Positions 1-7,625 of a stretch of 64,000 nucleotides of DNA are shown piece after piece. The notes under the pieces were generated by a model that was not told where the DNA came from, ran no database searches, and saw nothing but the letters and a program-made list of their open reading frames with translations. A program made the position numbers and the translations under genes. The DNA is from Actinomadura violacea (GTDB lineage Bacteria; Actinomycetota; Actinomycetes; Streptosporangiales; Streptosporangiaceae): positions 202,774-266,773 of the forward strand of contig NZ_JAGEPF010000016.1 of the NCBI RefSeq assembly GCF_017573465.1, given 5' to 3'. The first letter of the stretch is position 1. The number at the start of each line of letters is the position of its first letter.

Positions 1-756
1 CCCGAGAACGGCCCACCTGTTACGCGCGGCGTTACGCGTAACCCCGGGACGGGACTAGATAGATCCTCAAGCAGCCGCGTCGAGAGCAACGAAGACACCA
101 ACAGCAGCGACGACGAGATCAGTCCGTCCGGTCTGGTGGGGGGTGCGGGGGGAGGCACCCAATCCGGCGTTACCCGTAACACCTCACCCGTCGAGCCCGT
201 GTCCACCGGCACGGCCCGGAAAGTCAGCCGTGCCGCCCAGGAGAAGGACGCAGCCCGGTGGCTGCGGAACCGCTACCCCGGAACGACCGACGGCGTGATC
301 GCCCGCACCTTCGCCGTTGCGTCCGAGCGCGCCGCGGCCGCCGGCCAGCCCGTCCGGAACCTGCGCCGCTACCTGGAGTCCTGGGCCGAGGGTGACCTCG
401 CCGACGTCCTGAACGCCGCCATGGACCTTGAGGACGCCGTCCACGGCACCGCCGCCGAAGAAGGCGAGGCCGAGACGCACTCCGGGCTGCGTCTCGTCCC
501 GGGCCGCGACCGACGCGCTGCGATCGACGCCTGCCCGCGCTGCGACCACAACGGCATGAACAACGAGGACGAGGACAGGCCTCGCCGCTGCGATCACCGG
601 CCGCCCGGCCACGCCTCTCAACTGCCGATCCTCAACAGCGTGCACGAGCGGGACGGCGAAGAGGAGGGCTTGCCCGCGGCCGACGACCGTCGTCAGGCGC
701 GCACCGCGATGGACCGCGTGAACCAGGCCCGCACGTCCCGCAGGAGGCACGGATGA
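1..756 (+). CDS. C-terminal part of a phage/ICE replication-type helix-turn-helix protein (runs in from the left edge)
   Basis: The frame is open from base 1 to the TGA at 756 with no convincing start, so the gene begins before the window; 251 residues are visible. The stretch around ARWLRNRYPGTTDGVIART and the following LRRYLESWAEGDLADVL resembles the C-terminal part of the helix-turn-helix replication proteins common on actinobacterial phages and integrative elements; this is a family impression, not a search result. A Cys pair (CPRCDHNG) and an acidic, then basic tail follow. The N-terminal visible part encodes repeated VTR/GVTRN peptides because palindromic GTTACGCGTAAC-type repeats lie inside the frame. 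The stop overlaps the next start (ATGA), so it heads a translationally coupled operon. Confidence 0.6.
   Translation, partial: PENGPPVTRGVTRNPGTGLDRSSSSRVESNEDTNSSDDEISPSGLVGGAGGGTQSGVTRNTSPVEPVSTGTARKVSRAAQEKDAARWLRNRYPGTTDGVIARTFAVASERAAAAGQPVRNLRRYLESWAEGDLADVLNAAMDLEDAVHGTAAEEGEAETHSGLRLVPGRDRRAAIDACPRCDHNGMNNEDEDRPRRCDHRPPGHASQLPILNSVHERDGEEEGLPAADDRRQARTAMDRVNQARTSRRRHG
19..180. repeat. Iteron-like GTTACGCGTAAC palindromes inside the replication-type gene
   Basis: A perfect 12-bp palindrome GTTACGCGTAAC lies at 31-42, a half copy GTTACGCG starts at 19, and a near-palindrome GTTACCCGTAAC lies at 169-180. They are read as VTR and GVTRN peptides. Repeats embedded in a replication-type gene suggest initiator binding sites of an origin or a regulator's operators; this is inference. 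More copies may lie left of the window. Confidence 0.45.
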
Positions 757-1022
757 CCCCCAAGCCACTGCTCGGCGCCTCCAAAATCGGTGCCTCGATG
801 TCGGTAGCCGGGCTTCGGCTCCTGGGTTGCTGCACTCCACGGGCGGCCGTCAGCAACGAACACGGCGCCACGCAGCCAGCCCCCAAGATCCCGGTCGAGT
901 CGGCGGAATTGAGCCGTCGCGACCGCCGCGAACTCGCCGCCGGCCTCGCCCGTCTCGCCGACCTGACCCGCAAGCACGGGGAGCCCGCGACCGCCGCCCG
1001 CATCATGTGGGGGGATCAGTGA
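753..1022 (+). CDS. Small hypothetical prophage protein
   Basis: 89 residues, not recognised. It starts on the ATGA that ends the upstream gene and its own stop overlaps the next start in a GTGA, so it is part of the same coupled operon. The N-terminal half is low in charge, with a short CC pair; the C-terminal half (SRRDRRELAAGLARLADL) looks like one amphipathic helix. Coding status rests on the overlapping-gene context and not on homology. Confidence 0.5.
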   Translation: MTPKPLLGASKIGASMSVAGLRLLGCCTPRAAVSNEHGATQPAPKIPVESAELSRRDRRELAAGLARLADLTRKHGEPATAARIMWGDQ

Positions 1023-1540
1023 CCCGCCGTCCGCGCCTAGCCGCGACCGACACCCACGTCTGCCTGAAGTGCGGCAGAGGCATCTACGCCAGCCAGGAAT
1101 GGTTCGTCGGCGACGACTGTGCGAGAAAGCTCGGCCCTCAAAAGGTCGAGGCGCTGCGAATCTACGCTGTACAGGAAGCGGACCCTTTCACCATCCCCGC
1201 AGGCCAACGGCCCGCGTCGCTTCAGGCCCGCCTCAACAACCACAACGCCCGCGCCGCCGCCGACCCCAACATGGCCACGCTGTGCCGTCACGACTCCGAG
1301 GTCGGCCGGTGCGGTGCCTGCCGCTACGAGGGCAAGGCCGAGAACGCCTCCAAGCGGATCCTGCGCGAGATCTGTGCTCAGCCCCGCGAGCAGCGCCAGG
1401 CCGAACGAACCGCCCTACAGGCTTCCCGCGCCGGTGCCCTTGCTCCCGCACGCCGCCCCGTTCCGCGCCCCGCGGCCCGGCGCGAGCACAAGGCCGCTGA
1501 ACCTGCCTCGCCCGGCCCGATACAGACCGCCTTGATATGA
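1019..1540 (+). CDS. Zinc-ribbon hypothetical prophage protein
   Basis: 173 residues from a GTG start that overlaps the previous stop; an upstream ATG at 827 in the same frame would overlap the previous gene heavily and is less likely. The N-terminus has CLKCGRGIYAS...DDC, a treble-clef or zinc-ribbon-like cysteine set, and a second group CRHDSEVGRCGACRYEG lies near residue 100. The C-terminal third is Arg/Ala/Pro-rich and probably disordered. Function is unknown; small zinc-binding proteins are frequent in actinophage early operons. Confidence 0.6.
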   Translation: MTRRPRLAATDTHVCLKCGRGIYASQEWFVGDDCARKLGPQKVEALRIYAVQEADPFTIPAGQRPASLQARLNNHNARAAADPNMATLCRHDSEVGRCGACRYEGKAENASKRILREICAQPREQRQAERTALQASRAGALAPARRPVPRPAARREHKAAEPASPGPIQTALI

Positions 1541-2046
1541 CCCCCGGACCAGCGAAGGAACCCAATGAGCCACCCGACTCCGCGGCCCTCTGCGCACAGG
1601 GCCGCCCACCGAGCCCGCGTCGGCGTCCAGCACTGGGGCATCGGATGAAGCCCCCCGCGGCCAGCGACCACGGCGCCCCGCCGCCCCTGCCGCGCTGCAC
1701 CCGCCCGTGCCGCGCATGTCCCTGGCGAGTAGACACCATCGGCCGCATCCGCTTCCCGAACATCGCCGAGTACGCGGCCGGCACCATCGGCCGCCCAGGG
1801 GAGGAAGCGCCCCTCGGAGCCCTCTTGTTCGGCTGCCACGCGGTCAAGGCGGAGCCGGGCTGGCTGTGCGCCGGATGGCTCGCTGTCGTCGGCCGAGACC
1901 ACCTCACCGTCCGGTATGCGGTCGCGCTCGGTGCGCTTCCCGCAGCCGCGTTGACACCGGGCCGCGACTGGCCGGCCCTGTTCCCCACCTACTCGGCGAT
2001 GGAAGCCGCCCACCACCACGCCCTGACCTCCACGGAGACCTTCTGA
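1537..2046 (+). CDS. DUF6283-like protein
   Basis: 169 residues, ATGA overlap with the upstream gene. The core CRACPWRVDTIGRIRFPNI, then LGALLFGCHAVK and GWLCAGWLAVVG, matches the cysteine-rich pattern I associate with the DUF6283 family of actinobacterial phages: a CPWR motif with further Cys and His that could bind a metal. The first about 50 residues are Pro/Arg-rich and may not all be translated; ATG codons at 1646 and 1715 are not in an equally good context. No biochemical role is known. Confidence 0.6.
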   Translation: MTPGPAKEPNEPPDSAALCAQGRPPSPRRRPALGHRMKPPAASDHGAPPPLPRCTRPCRACPWRVDTIGRIRFPNIAEYAAGTIGRPGEEAPLGALLFGCHAVKAEPGWLCAGWLAVVGRDHLTVRYAVALGALPAAALTPGRDWPALFPTYSAMEAAHHHALTSTETF

Positions 2047-2822
2047 TGTCCGACCACCACGACCACGAGTTCGTCCGGCGTATCAAGCTGGCGCTGATGA
2101 GCGGCGCGGGCAACCTAGACACCGAGCGCATGGCCCATGTCACCGGGCTGTCCGCGGGCATCGTCAGCGACGCCATGACGCGGCTAGAGATCGAAGACCT
2201 CGCGGAGGGGAACAGGCGCGACGGCGTCCGCTACTACCGGCTCACCCCGGCCGGACTGCGGAACGCGCACCAGGCCCTCGGCCTCGAACCCGCGCCGCTC
2301 GACGTCACCGCCCTGGCCACCCCTCGCGTCATGCCGCGCGACTCCGTGACCCGGCTCATGAGCGAAGCTCTCGGCATCCAGCTCGCCGACCACGCCGCCC
2401 CCGGACAGCTGTACCTCGTCGACATCGACGGCACCGTCGCGCTCCGCGACCAGGACCGCGCCGATGTCCGTCACCACTTCGATTGGCACCGTGTTGGCGA
2501 GGACCTCCCGAACACGCCGGTCGTCTCGGTCGTCCAGGCGATCGACGCGGCGGGGCACCGCATCATCTACGTGACCGGCAGATCCTCGGTGTGCCGCGTC
2601 GCCACCGGCGCGTGGCTGGCCATGCACGTCGGCGTGCCGGGGGAGGCACTGCTGATGCGGACCGCCGGTGACATGCGGCCCGACACGATCGTCAAACGAG
2701 AGCTGTACGACCAGTTCGTGGCGGAGCCGGTCACGGCCGTCCTGGAGGACCGCGCATCAGTGGTCCAGATGTGGCGCGCCCTCGGCCTGACCGTGCTCCA
2801 GTGCGCGGACGGCGACTTCTGA
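2046..2822 (+). CDS. Winged-helix domain fused to HAD-type (polynucleotide phosphatase-like) domain
   Basis: 258 residues; the ATG overlaps the upstream TGA. Residues about 10-75 form a winged-helix DNA-binding domain of the PadR/MarR type (VTGLSAGIVSDAMTRLEIEDL, then a GVRYYRLTPAG wing). Residues about 120-258 are a HAD-superfamily phosphatase: LVDIDGTV gives D126 and D128, then IIYVTGRSS and the late VLEDRASVV motif. The order, with MRTAGDMRPDTIVK, is like the phosphatase half of phage T4-type polynucleotide kinase/phosphatase; no kinase domain is present. A role in 3'-phosphate removal during nucleic acid repair is possible, but the wHTH fusion suggests targeting to DNA or RNA. The combination is unusual. 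Confidence 0.7.
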   Translation: MSDHHDHEFVRRIKLALMSGAGNLDTERMAHVTGLSAGIVSDAMTRLEIEDLAEGNRRDGVRYYRLTPAGLRNAHQALGLEPAPLDVTALATPRVMPRDSVTRLMSEALGIQLADHAAPGQLYLVDIDGTVALRDQDRADVRHHFDWHRVGEDLPNTPVVSVVQAIDAAGHRIIYVTGRSSVCRVATGAWLAMHVGVPGEALLMRTAGDMRPDTIVKRELYDQFVAEPVTAVLEDRASVVQMWRALGLTVLQCADGDF

Positions 2823-3250
2823 TGACGACTCCCACATCGACCGCATCAGCCGCGGAGCTGACCGAACGGGAACGGGCGGCGCTCACAGCCGTGGCGATCG
2901 GCCTGCCGCACGAGGTGGCGGCGCGGCACGTCGGCATGGCCGACCGCCCCTTTCGCCGCGTCCTGGCCGGCGCCGCCCGCAAGCTCGGCGCGGCAGAGAC
3001 GATCCACGCCGTAGCTATCGCCGCTGCCCTCGGCCAGATCAGAGTCGACGACCTCCGCGCGCGCACCTGCCCGATCTACCCGACCCCGCTACCGCGCGAC
3101 ATCCGGGCGTGGGCCGCCGAGCACGGCATCCCATGTCCGGCCCGAGGCCCGATCCCCTCCCACGTCCGCTCCCAATACGAGGCGGACACCCTCGCCCAAC
3201 GACGACGCCAACAGCACGACCGGCGCGCAATCCGCACCGCCACCCCCTGA
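2822..3250 (+). CDS. LuxR-type HTH fused to Lsr2-like DNA-binding domain
   Basis: 142 residues, ATG overlapping the previous TGA. Residues about 12-75 (LTERERAALTAVAIGLPHEV... to IHAVAIAAALG) are a LuxR/GerE-type helix-turn-helix. Residues about 92-125 (LPRDIRAWAAEHGIPCPARG, then PIPSHVRSQYE) match the C-terminal DNA-binding domain of Lsr2, the actinobacterial nucleoid protein that silences AT-rich horizontally acquired DNA; the N-terminal dimerisation domain of Lsr2 is absent. A prophage-encoded silencer, or a competitor of host Lsr2, are both plausible. Domain assignment is confident, role is inferred. Confidence 0.7.
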   Translation: MTTPTSTASAAELTERERAALTAVAIGLPHEVAARHVGMADRPFRRVLAGAARKLGAAETIHAVAIAAALGQIRVDDLRARTCPIYPTPLPRDIRAWAAEHGIPCPARGPIPSHVRSQYEADTLAQRRRQQHDRRAIRTATP

Positions 3251-3300
3251 GGCTCACAAGCACGCTCGACCACCACAGACACACCACGATGAGGGGGAAC

Positions 3301-4185
3301 ATGGGCAACGGCGACTACACCGATGACGATCGGCGCCCGTGCGCGCGGGGGACCCGCTGCAGCTCGGCGTCGATCGTCCGGGAGGCCGGCCGCACCATGC
3401 GCGAGCCGGCGCTCGGCTACCGGACGTTCTGCGACGCCGACCGGGCCGCGCTCCAGCTCGCGATAACCGCGCTTCCTGGCCTGCACGGCATCGCCACCGC
3501 GATGCTGGGTGACCAATCCAAGCCCCAACGCGGCGCCGACTCGCGCCCCACCGGCCGCCCGGCGCCACCGATCCTGATCAACACCGGCATGGACGAGTTG
3601 ATGCGCCGCGTCTACGACGTGGTGGCGTCCTGGTACGAACGGGTCGACGCCGTAGACGGCGGCCGCGGCTACACCACCGCGCAGACCAGGCGGGTCCATC
3701 AGCAGGTCGGCATTCAGGTGATGGCATGGTCCCTCGCCGAGCGGGTCGACGCGCTGCTGGCCCTCGGACGGGACGTGATGGTCCGCTACATCACCCTCGC
3801 CGAGGCCGACGAACTCCCTGACGAGGTAATGGTCCGCCGCCACTACGCTGCCGGCTACGCGGCCTCCTATCCAGCTCTGGACGGCGGCGACGCCGGCAAC
3901 GAACTCCTCGACCTGGCCATGCGATGCCGGCGCCGGCTCGGCCTGACCGGCTCGGACGTTGACATTCCCGTCCCATGCACACAGCCCGACTGCGGGGAAC
4001 GCGGCCACATGGTGCGCCCGGACGGCGCTGTCGGCCTGGAGGACTACGTGGTCTGCCGGTCCTGCGGTCACCGCTACGAGGACACCCCTGGCGACCCCGC
4101 GTTCACCGACGTGATGAAGGACGTGGCCGCATGGAACGCCGCCCGCACCAAGAAGAACAGCACCAGACAGGCCGCAGCGCGATGA
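3301..4185 (+). CDS. Hypothetical phage protein with C-terminal zinc ribbon
   Basis: 294 residues. I chose the ATG at 3301 because AGGGGGA sits 3-9 bases upstream; an ATG at 3289 lies on top of that site. The N-terminus has CARGTRCSSASI with further Cys (FCDADRAAL), the middle is helical without a recognisable domain, and residues about 225-270 (CTQPDCGERGHM ... CRSCGHRYED) form a clear zinc ribbon. This architecture is common in actinobacterial prophages but has no assigned activity. Confidence 0.65.
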   Translation: MGNGDYTDDDRRPCARGTRCSSASIVREAGRTMREPALGYRTFCDADRAALQLAITALPGLHGIATAMLGDQSKPQRGADSRPTGRPAPPILINTGMDELMRRVYDVVASWYERVDAVDGGRGYTTAQTRRVHQQVGIQVMAWSLAERVDALLALGRDVMVRYITLAEADELPDEVMVRRHYAAGYAASYPALDGGDAGNELLDLAMRCRRRLGLTGSDVDIPVPCTQPDCGERGHMVRPDGAVGLEDYVVCRSCGHRYEDTPGDPAFTDVMKDVAAWNAARTKKNSTRQAAAR

Positions 4186-4349
4186 CCTTCGTCGCCCTCT
4201 TCGCCTTCGCCGTGTACGTGACTACCTCGCTCGCCACGGCCGCCGAGTTTCGGCGGGAGCCGTTGCCCCTGATGCGGAGAGGAGGCAACCGCGCATTGAA
4301 GCTTCGTGTTCTCGCGAGCACCTGGGGACCGGACTCAGGACGATGCTGA
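4182..4349 (+). CDS. Single-pass small membrane protein
   Basis: 55 residues, ATGA overlap with the upstream stop. MTFVALFAFAVYVTTSLATA is one hydrophobic segment followed by a basic tail. It is the last gene of the plus-strand operon and faces the convergent gene ending at 4371. Its last 25 residues do not look conserved. Coding is supported by the overlap only. Confidence 0.4.
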   Translation: MTFVALFAFAVYVTTSLATAAEFRREPLPLMRRGGNRALKLRVLASTWGPDSGRC

Positions 4350-4370
4350 AGAGCGCCAACAGGCAGAACG

Positions 4371-5042
4371 TCAAGCGCGACGCCGATGTTGTGGGAGGGG
4401 ACGCCGCAGCGCATAGCTGAGGCGGGGCGCACCCGCCAACACCGACCACAGATGCCGGATGCGGGCCCGGCGGGTAGGAAGCTCGGCGAACAGGCTCAGC
4501 CACTCCTCGCCGTAGCGGGCGCGGTGCACAGGCGGTAGTAGTGCGGCACCAGCACCTACCAGCGCTCTCACCATCCTGCTCGGAGGGCGCGACGTGCCGT
4601 TCGGATGTCGCACAGGCTGGAGGCGATTGAAGATCGGGGCAATGACTGCGAGCATGTCCGCCGTCACATCAAGCGCGTCCGCCACATTTGATTCCTCCAC
4701 GACGGTGTACACCTGAGCAGCGACAGCCTCAGCAATCGCTGCGTCGGTGTCGTTCCCTGCACTTCGGGCGGACTCGGCGATGAGCCTGGCTGCGAGGCGG
4801 GTGCGTAGCGCCGCAGTCGCGGATTCGTCCGCGGCATACTCACCTTGCGCGGCACATCGAGCTGCCTTCAGCACAGAACTGCTGGCCGCGGCCACCGCGG
4901 TCGCTGCGTAGTACCTCCGGGCACGGACTGCAGCCTGCTCCTCTGCGACGGCCTCGCTCCAGATGATGCGGATGCGGGCTGCGGCGGCGGCGATACGCTC
5001 GGCCTCCCGCGCCTGGTCGTCGGGGCTGGGCAGCTGAATCAT
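4371..5042 (-). CDS. Hypothetical partner protein of a PadR operon
   Basis: 223 residues. The first two thirds are Ala/Glu-rich helices (REAERIAAAAARIRIIWSEA), and the end has the motif HRARYGEEWLSLFAELPTRR followed by ARIRHLWSVLAGAP. The RY-EEW-x-SEL-like motif followed by a basic helical tail is a recurrent ending of actinobacterial proteins encoded beside PadR regulators; their function is unknown. It overlaps the PadR gene by 4 bases (ATGA), so the two are translated together. Confidence 0.6.
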   Translation of the reverse strand: MIQLPSPDDQAREAERIAAAAARIRIIWSEAVAEEQAAVRARRYYAATAVAAASSSVLKAARCAAQGEYAADESATAALRTRLAARLIAESARSAGNDTDAAIAEAVAAQVYTVVEESNVADALDVTADMLAVIAPIFNRLQPVRHPNGTSRPPSRMVRALVGAGAALLPPVHRARYGEEWLSLFAELPTRRARIRHLWSVLAGAPRLSYALRRPLPQHRRRA

Positions 5043-5395
5043 GCGCCGGCACCGCCAGCATCAGGGTGGGTACCCAGACTGCTCCAGGACACGGGTGTGG
5101 TCACGCGGTTGGCGTGGGCCTTGGCAAGAGCGAGACGCGCTTCCTCGGTGCCGTCAGCAGTGAACTGGTAGTAGCGGCGCCGAGGGCGAGCCTCGGTGGC
5201 CTGTTCGCTGACGTTTTCCCAGCGGGAGGTAATCCAGCCTGCCTGTTCCAGCCGGGCGATGATCGGGTACACGGTTCCGGTCGGCAAGCCGGTGGCGAGC
5301 ACCATCTCAAGGCCATACCACTCGCGCGTCGGCTCGACGAGGGCTTGGCGCAGTACCATCTGCGTCTGCAATGTCATCCGCGGTGCTTGGCCCAT
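5039..5395 (-). CDS. PadR-family transcriptional regulator
   Basis: 118 residues from an ATG preceded by AAGGAGA; the longer frame upstream would overlap the neighbouring gene and is unlikely. The wHTH is clear: TREWYGLEMVLATGLPTGTV, then YPIIARLEQAGWI, then a PRRRYYQFTADG wing, ending in a short dimerisation helix. PadR proteins repress their own operons and respond to small molecules or stress. The target is probably the duplicated site at 5652-5690 just upstream of the operon's first gene. Confidence 0.85.
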   Translation of the reverse strand: MGQAPRMTLQTQMVLRQALVEPTREWYGLEMVLATGLPTGTVYPIIARLEQAGWITSRWENVSEQATEARPRRRYYQFTADGTEEARLALAKAHANRVTTPVSWSSLGTHPDAGGAGA

Positions 5396-5673
5396 TGCCG
5401 CGTCTCCTTTCCCTTCGGTGTCGTGCCTGCTCCGGCCTGGGGGATAGCGGGGGGCTCGGTGGGAGGGATGCTGCGATCGCGGTGCGACCACAAGGTGAAC
5501 AGCAGTCCGGCCACTCCAGTGCCGACCCCGATCGGTACTCCGACCACCGGTACCAGCCAGACCAGCACCGCCACCACAACGCCGGCGATCACGATCGCGG
5601 CGCCCCGCAGCACGTCCCGAGGCACGAAGATGCCCGGCGGCCGTTCTGGTGGCTCGTACTCTACATAGCCCAT
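5374..5673 (-). CDS. Two-helix small membrane protein, first gene of the PadR operon
   Basis: 99 residues from an ATG at 5673. Residues about 20-65 hold two hydrophobic segments (GAAIVIAGVVVAVLVWLVPV and GVGTGVAGLLFTLW) separated by a short turn; both ends are charged. The 3' end overlaps the PadR start by 22 bases. The start codon lies between two copies of a 16-bp repeat and no good ribosome binding site is visible, so the transcript may be leaderless. Function unknown. Confidence 0.55.
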   Translation of the reverse strand: MGYVEYEPPERPPGIFVPRDVLRGAAIVIAGVVVAVLVWLVPVVGVPIGVGTGVAGLLFTLWSHRDRSIPPTEPPAIPQAGAGTTPKGKETRQWAKHRG

Positions 5674-5690
5674 AGCTCGTACTCTACATA
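5652..5690 (-). promoter_or_regulatory. Duplicated 16-bp operator of the PadR operon
   Basis: The 16-mer GCTCGTACTCTACATA occurs at 5652-5667 and again at 5675-5690, a 23-bp period (about two helical turns). Each copy contains the dyad GTA-CTC-TAC. One copy is inside the first codons of the operon, the other directly upstream, which is what an autoregulating PadR repressor would use. Binding is inferred. Confidence 0.6.
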
Positions 5691-6262
5691 CGAACACCGG
5701 CAATGCGCGAGATATCGGCAAGAGGGCGGCCATCTGACCAGGTCCGGCCGCCGGCCTGGGACGGCTCCAGAAACGTATCCAAAGAATTGTTGACAGACGA
5801 GGCTTAGGGAAGTCCGCTACTCGTCTTTGTCCGGATCATCCGGCTCGCGGCGAGCATAGCGGTGGAGTCGCGTTCTGTCGGGCCCAGCAGTGACAATAGG
5901 AGCTACCCACCCGGAAGGCCTCGTCTCGCTGAGGAGCCATGCTGTCGACTGCTGCACGTTCGCACCCGCCTAGCGCTGAGGACGGGCTGTTCGTCGACGG
6001 TCCGTCCCTTCGGCCACTGCTTCCCGCGATGCACATCGTCAGCCCCGCCGCCGACGGCTGGGTGTGCGTACGCCCCGCGCATGCCGGCCAAGCCTGCGCC
6101 GTTCATCTGCCCTCGACTCCGGATCTGTCGCACCCGGAACCGCAGGCCACGCCGCGTTGACAACGCCCTGACCTGCGGTCCAAACTAAAGATCACCTGCA
6201 ACACCCATGCCCTCAGCCCGGAACGCCGGCTGGGGGCATTCGCGCGCTCAGGGGGTGATCAT
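5691..6262. other. Long non-coding gap between the PadR operon and the excisionase-like gene
   Basis: About 570 bases. It holds the upstream region of the PadR operon, an isolated TTGACA at about 5792, short open frames of poor character, and the hairpin at 6207-6239. I see no supportable gene here; a 73-codon frame at 5939-6160 lacks family resemblance and a ribosome binding site. Confidence 0.5.
6207..6239. terminator. 12-bp-stem hairpin upstream of the excisionase-like gene
   Basis: ATGCCCTCAGCC pairs with GGCTGGGGGCAT (one G-U wobble) across a 9-base loop. It is not followed by a run of T, so it may be a factor-dependent terminator or a leader structure of the gene starting at about 6263. 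Confidence 0.45.
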
Positions 6263-6508
6263 CTGATCGGCCCCGACGCCGAGGAGTACTGGACGACCGC
6301 GCAGGCGGCCGCCGCGCTAGGTGTGTCACCATCCACGATCAGCACCTGGCGGACACGCGGGTACATGGATCCCGTGGAGGGATCACCGCCGCGGCGTCCT
6401 ATCTACCGCCGCGCGGACGTCGTCCAGGCCGAGAAGGCCGCCTACCAGGCCGCGCTACGCACCAGCGGCAGCGCGAAACGCACCTCGCGGGCCGCACTCG
6501 CCGGCTGA
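6263..6508 (+). CDS. MerR-like helix-turn-helix, excisionase (RDF) candidate
   Basis: About 81 residues. The domain EEYWTTAQAAAALGVSPSTI then STWRTRGYMDP and IYRRADVVQAEKA is the short winged-helix shape of MerR N-termini and phage excisionases. The shortest frame would start with GTG at 6323 and cut the first helix away. The intact domain needs a start near 6263, a CTG placed 8 bases after AGGGGG (6249-6254), so a non-ATG start is likely. As a lone small HTH in an integrated phage it may be the recombination directionality factor; the integrase is not in the window. Confidence 0.5.
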   Translation: MIGPDAEEYWTTAQAAAALGVSPSTISTWRTRGYMDPVEGSPPRRPIYRRADVVQAEKAAYQAALRTSGSAKRTSRAALAG

Positions 6509-6612
6509 CCCCGGCAACCCTCCAGACCGCGCACCCCCGGGGCTTCAAGACCTGGGCAGAGTGCGCACTCCGGGCCCGCCCCTTCGCGCGAGGCGGGAAC
6601 ACCCGGAGATTC

Positions 6613-6667
6613 GTGCGGCCCTTCGACCTCAGGCTCTAGCGGGGGGTCAGGGGACGAAGGGCCGCAC
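6613..6667. terminator. 13-bp inverted repeat between converging genes
   Basis: GTGCGGCCCTTCG at 6613-6625 is exactly complementary to 6655-6667, with a 29-base loop. It lies between the plus-strand gene ending at 6508 and the minus-strand gene ending at 6670, the usual place for a bidirectional terminator. No T-tract. Confidence 0.5.
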
Positions 6668-6669
6668 CT

Positions 6670-6999
6670 TCACTCTGCGGTCGCAGCACGCGCCGCACCC
6701 AGCCGCCGCCGCCACGCCAGGCCACCTGCCACCCCGGCGGCGATCCCCGCCACGACGATGCCCGCCATCGGGAGCACCAGCATCCGCGTCCGCTGCTCCG
6801 AGCACGCCTCGTTCACCGAACCGAATGCGTCCTGCGCCTGCCCCAACACCTCAATAGGGAAGTCGTCGGGGAAGTCCGTGCTGAGGGACTTCGGGGAGTA
6901 AAGCGACCCGCACTCGAACCCGCCAGTGGATACGGGAACGAACCCGACCCAGGAGGCCGCGAATACCAGCAGGATGCCCAGCGGCAACAAGCGATGCAT
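6670..6999 (-). CDS. Small membrane protein with extracytoplasmic Cys pair
   Basis: 109 residues from the ATG at 6999 (a GTG nine codons upstream is possible). A hydrophobic segment follows the start (RLLPLGILLVFAASWVGFVP), then a loop of about 45 residues with two cysteines (GFECGSLYSP, NEACSEQRTR), then a second membrane helix (MLVLPMAGIVVAGIAAGVAG) and a basic end. Such two-helix proteins with a disulfide-capable outer loop are common and uncharacterised in actinomycetes. It lies alone on the minus strand. Confidence 0.55.
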   Translation of the reverse strand: MHRLLPLGILLVFAASWVGFVPVSTGGFECGSLYSPKSLSTDFPDDFPIEVLGQAQDAFGSVNEACSEQRTRMLVLPMAGIVVAGIAAGVAGGLAWRRRLGAARAATAE

Positions 7000-7097
7000 A
7001 CCTGCAATCCCACCCCAATCTGACACCGCCCCAGCGGCGGATACAGCAATCCGCGGCCTGATCCGGTCACTGCGGCGAGATGAGAAGGAACCCCGCG

Positions 7098-7625
7098 ATG
7101 CACGACACCCCGACCACTGCCGGCGACGGCCAGGCTCCGCGCCCCTGGCCCACGGCTCTGCCCCGACCCATCACGGTCACCTACCAGCTGTGGACCGGCG
7201 AGAACACCGACGAGGTGGTCCAGTTCCTCGGCGATTCCTACGACGGCGTAGCGGAGATCAACGGACTGCGGTTCCTGTCATATGCGTCGCCGGGCGGGCT
7301 CACGGCAGCGGAGCCAGGAACCGTGTTCGTCCGCGACGTCGACAACCACATCCAAGCCTTCCCGGCCGCAGACTTCGAGCGGCTCTACGACACCGACACG
7401 GTCGTCAAGGGCGCGGATATCGAGATCATCGAGCGCGCCGCCGGACAGGTAGACCCGCGGGTGATCCTGCCGGACGACATCCGGATCAACGGCCGTTCCG
7501 TCCTAGCTCCCTCCGACGCACCGGTACGCGTCCACGACATCACGATGAACCACGACGAGCTGGTGCAGGTCACCCTCACCCTCTTCGCCCGCCGCGTCAC
7601 CATCGGCCACGAGCAGCCGGCATGA
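7098..7625 (+). CDS. Hypothetical prophage protein
   Basis: 175 residues from an ATG with GAGAAGGAA 8-17 bases upstream. The sequence alternates short strands and loops (TVTYQLWTGENTDEVVQFLG, DVDNHIQAFPAADFERLYDT) with no recognisable domain or catalytic motif. Its stop overlaps the next start (ATGA). Probably a phage-encoded soluble protein of unknown role. Confidence 0.5.
   Translation: MHDTPTTAGDGQAPRPWPTALPRPITVTYQLWTGENTDEVVQFLGDSYDGVAEINGLRFLSYASPGGLTAAEPGTVFVRDVDNHIQAFPAADFERLYDTDTVVKGADIEIIERAAGQVDPRVILPDDIRINGRSVLAPSDAPVRVHDITMNHDELVQVTLTLFARRVTIGHEQPA

Noticed and set aside
184..840. 218-codon minus-strand frame over the first gene
   Set aside because: Low-complexity mirror of the high-GC plus-strand gene; no ribosome binding site or family resemblance.
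5939..6160. Possible 73-residue plus-strand protein
   Set aside because: No ribosome binding site, no homology-like pattern, isolated in a non-coding gap.
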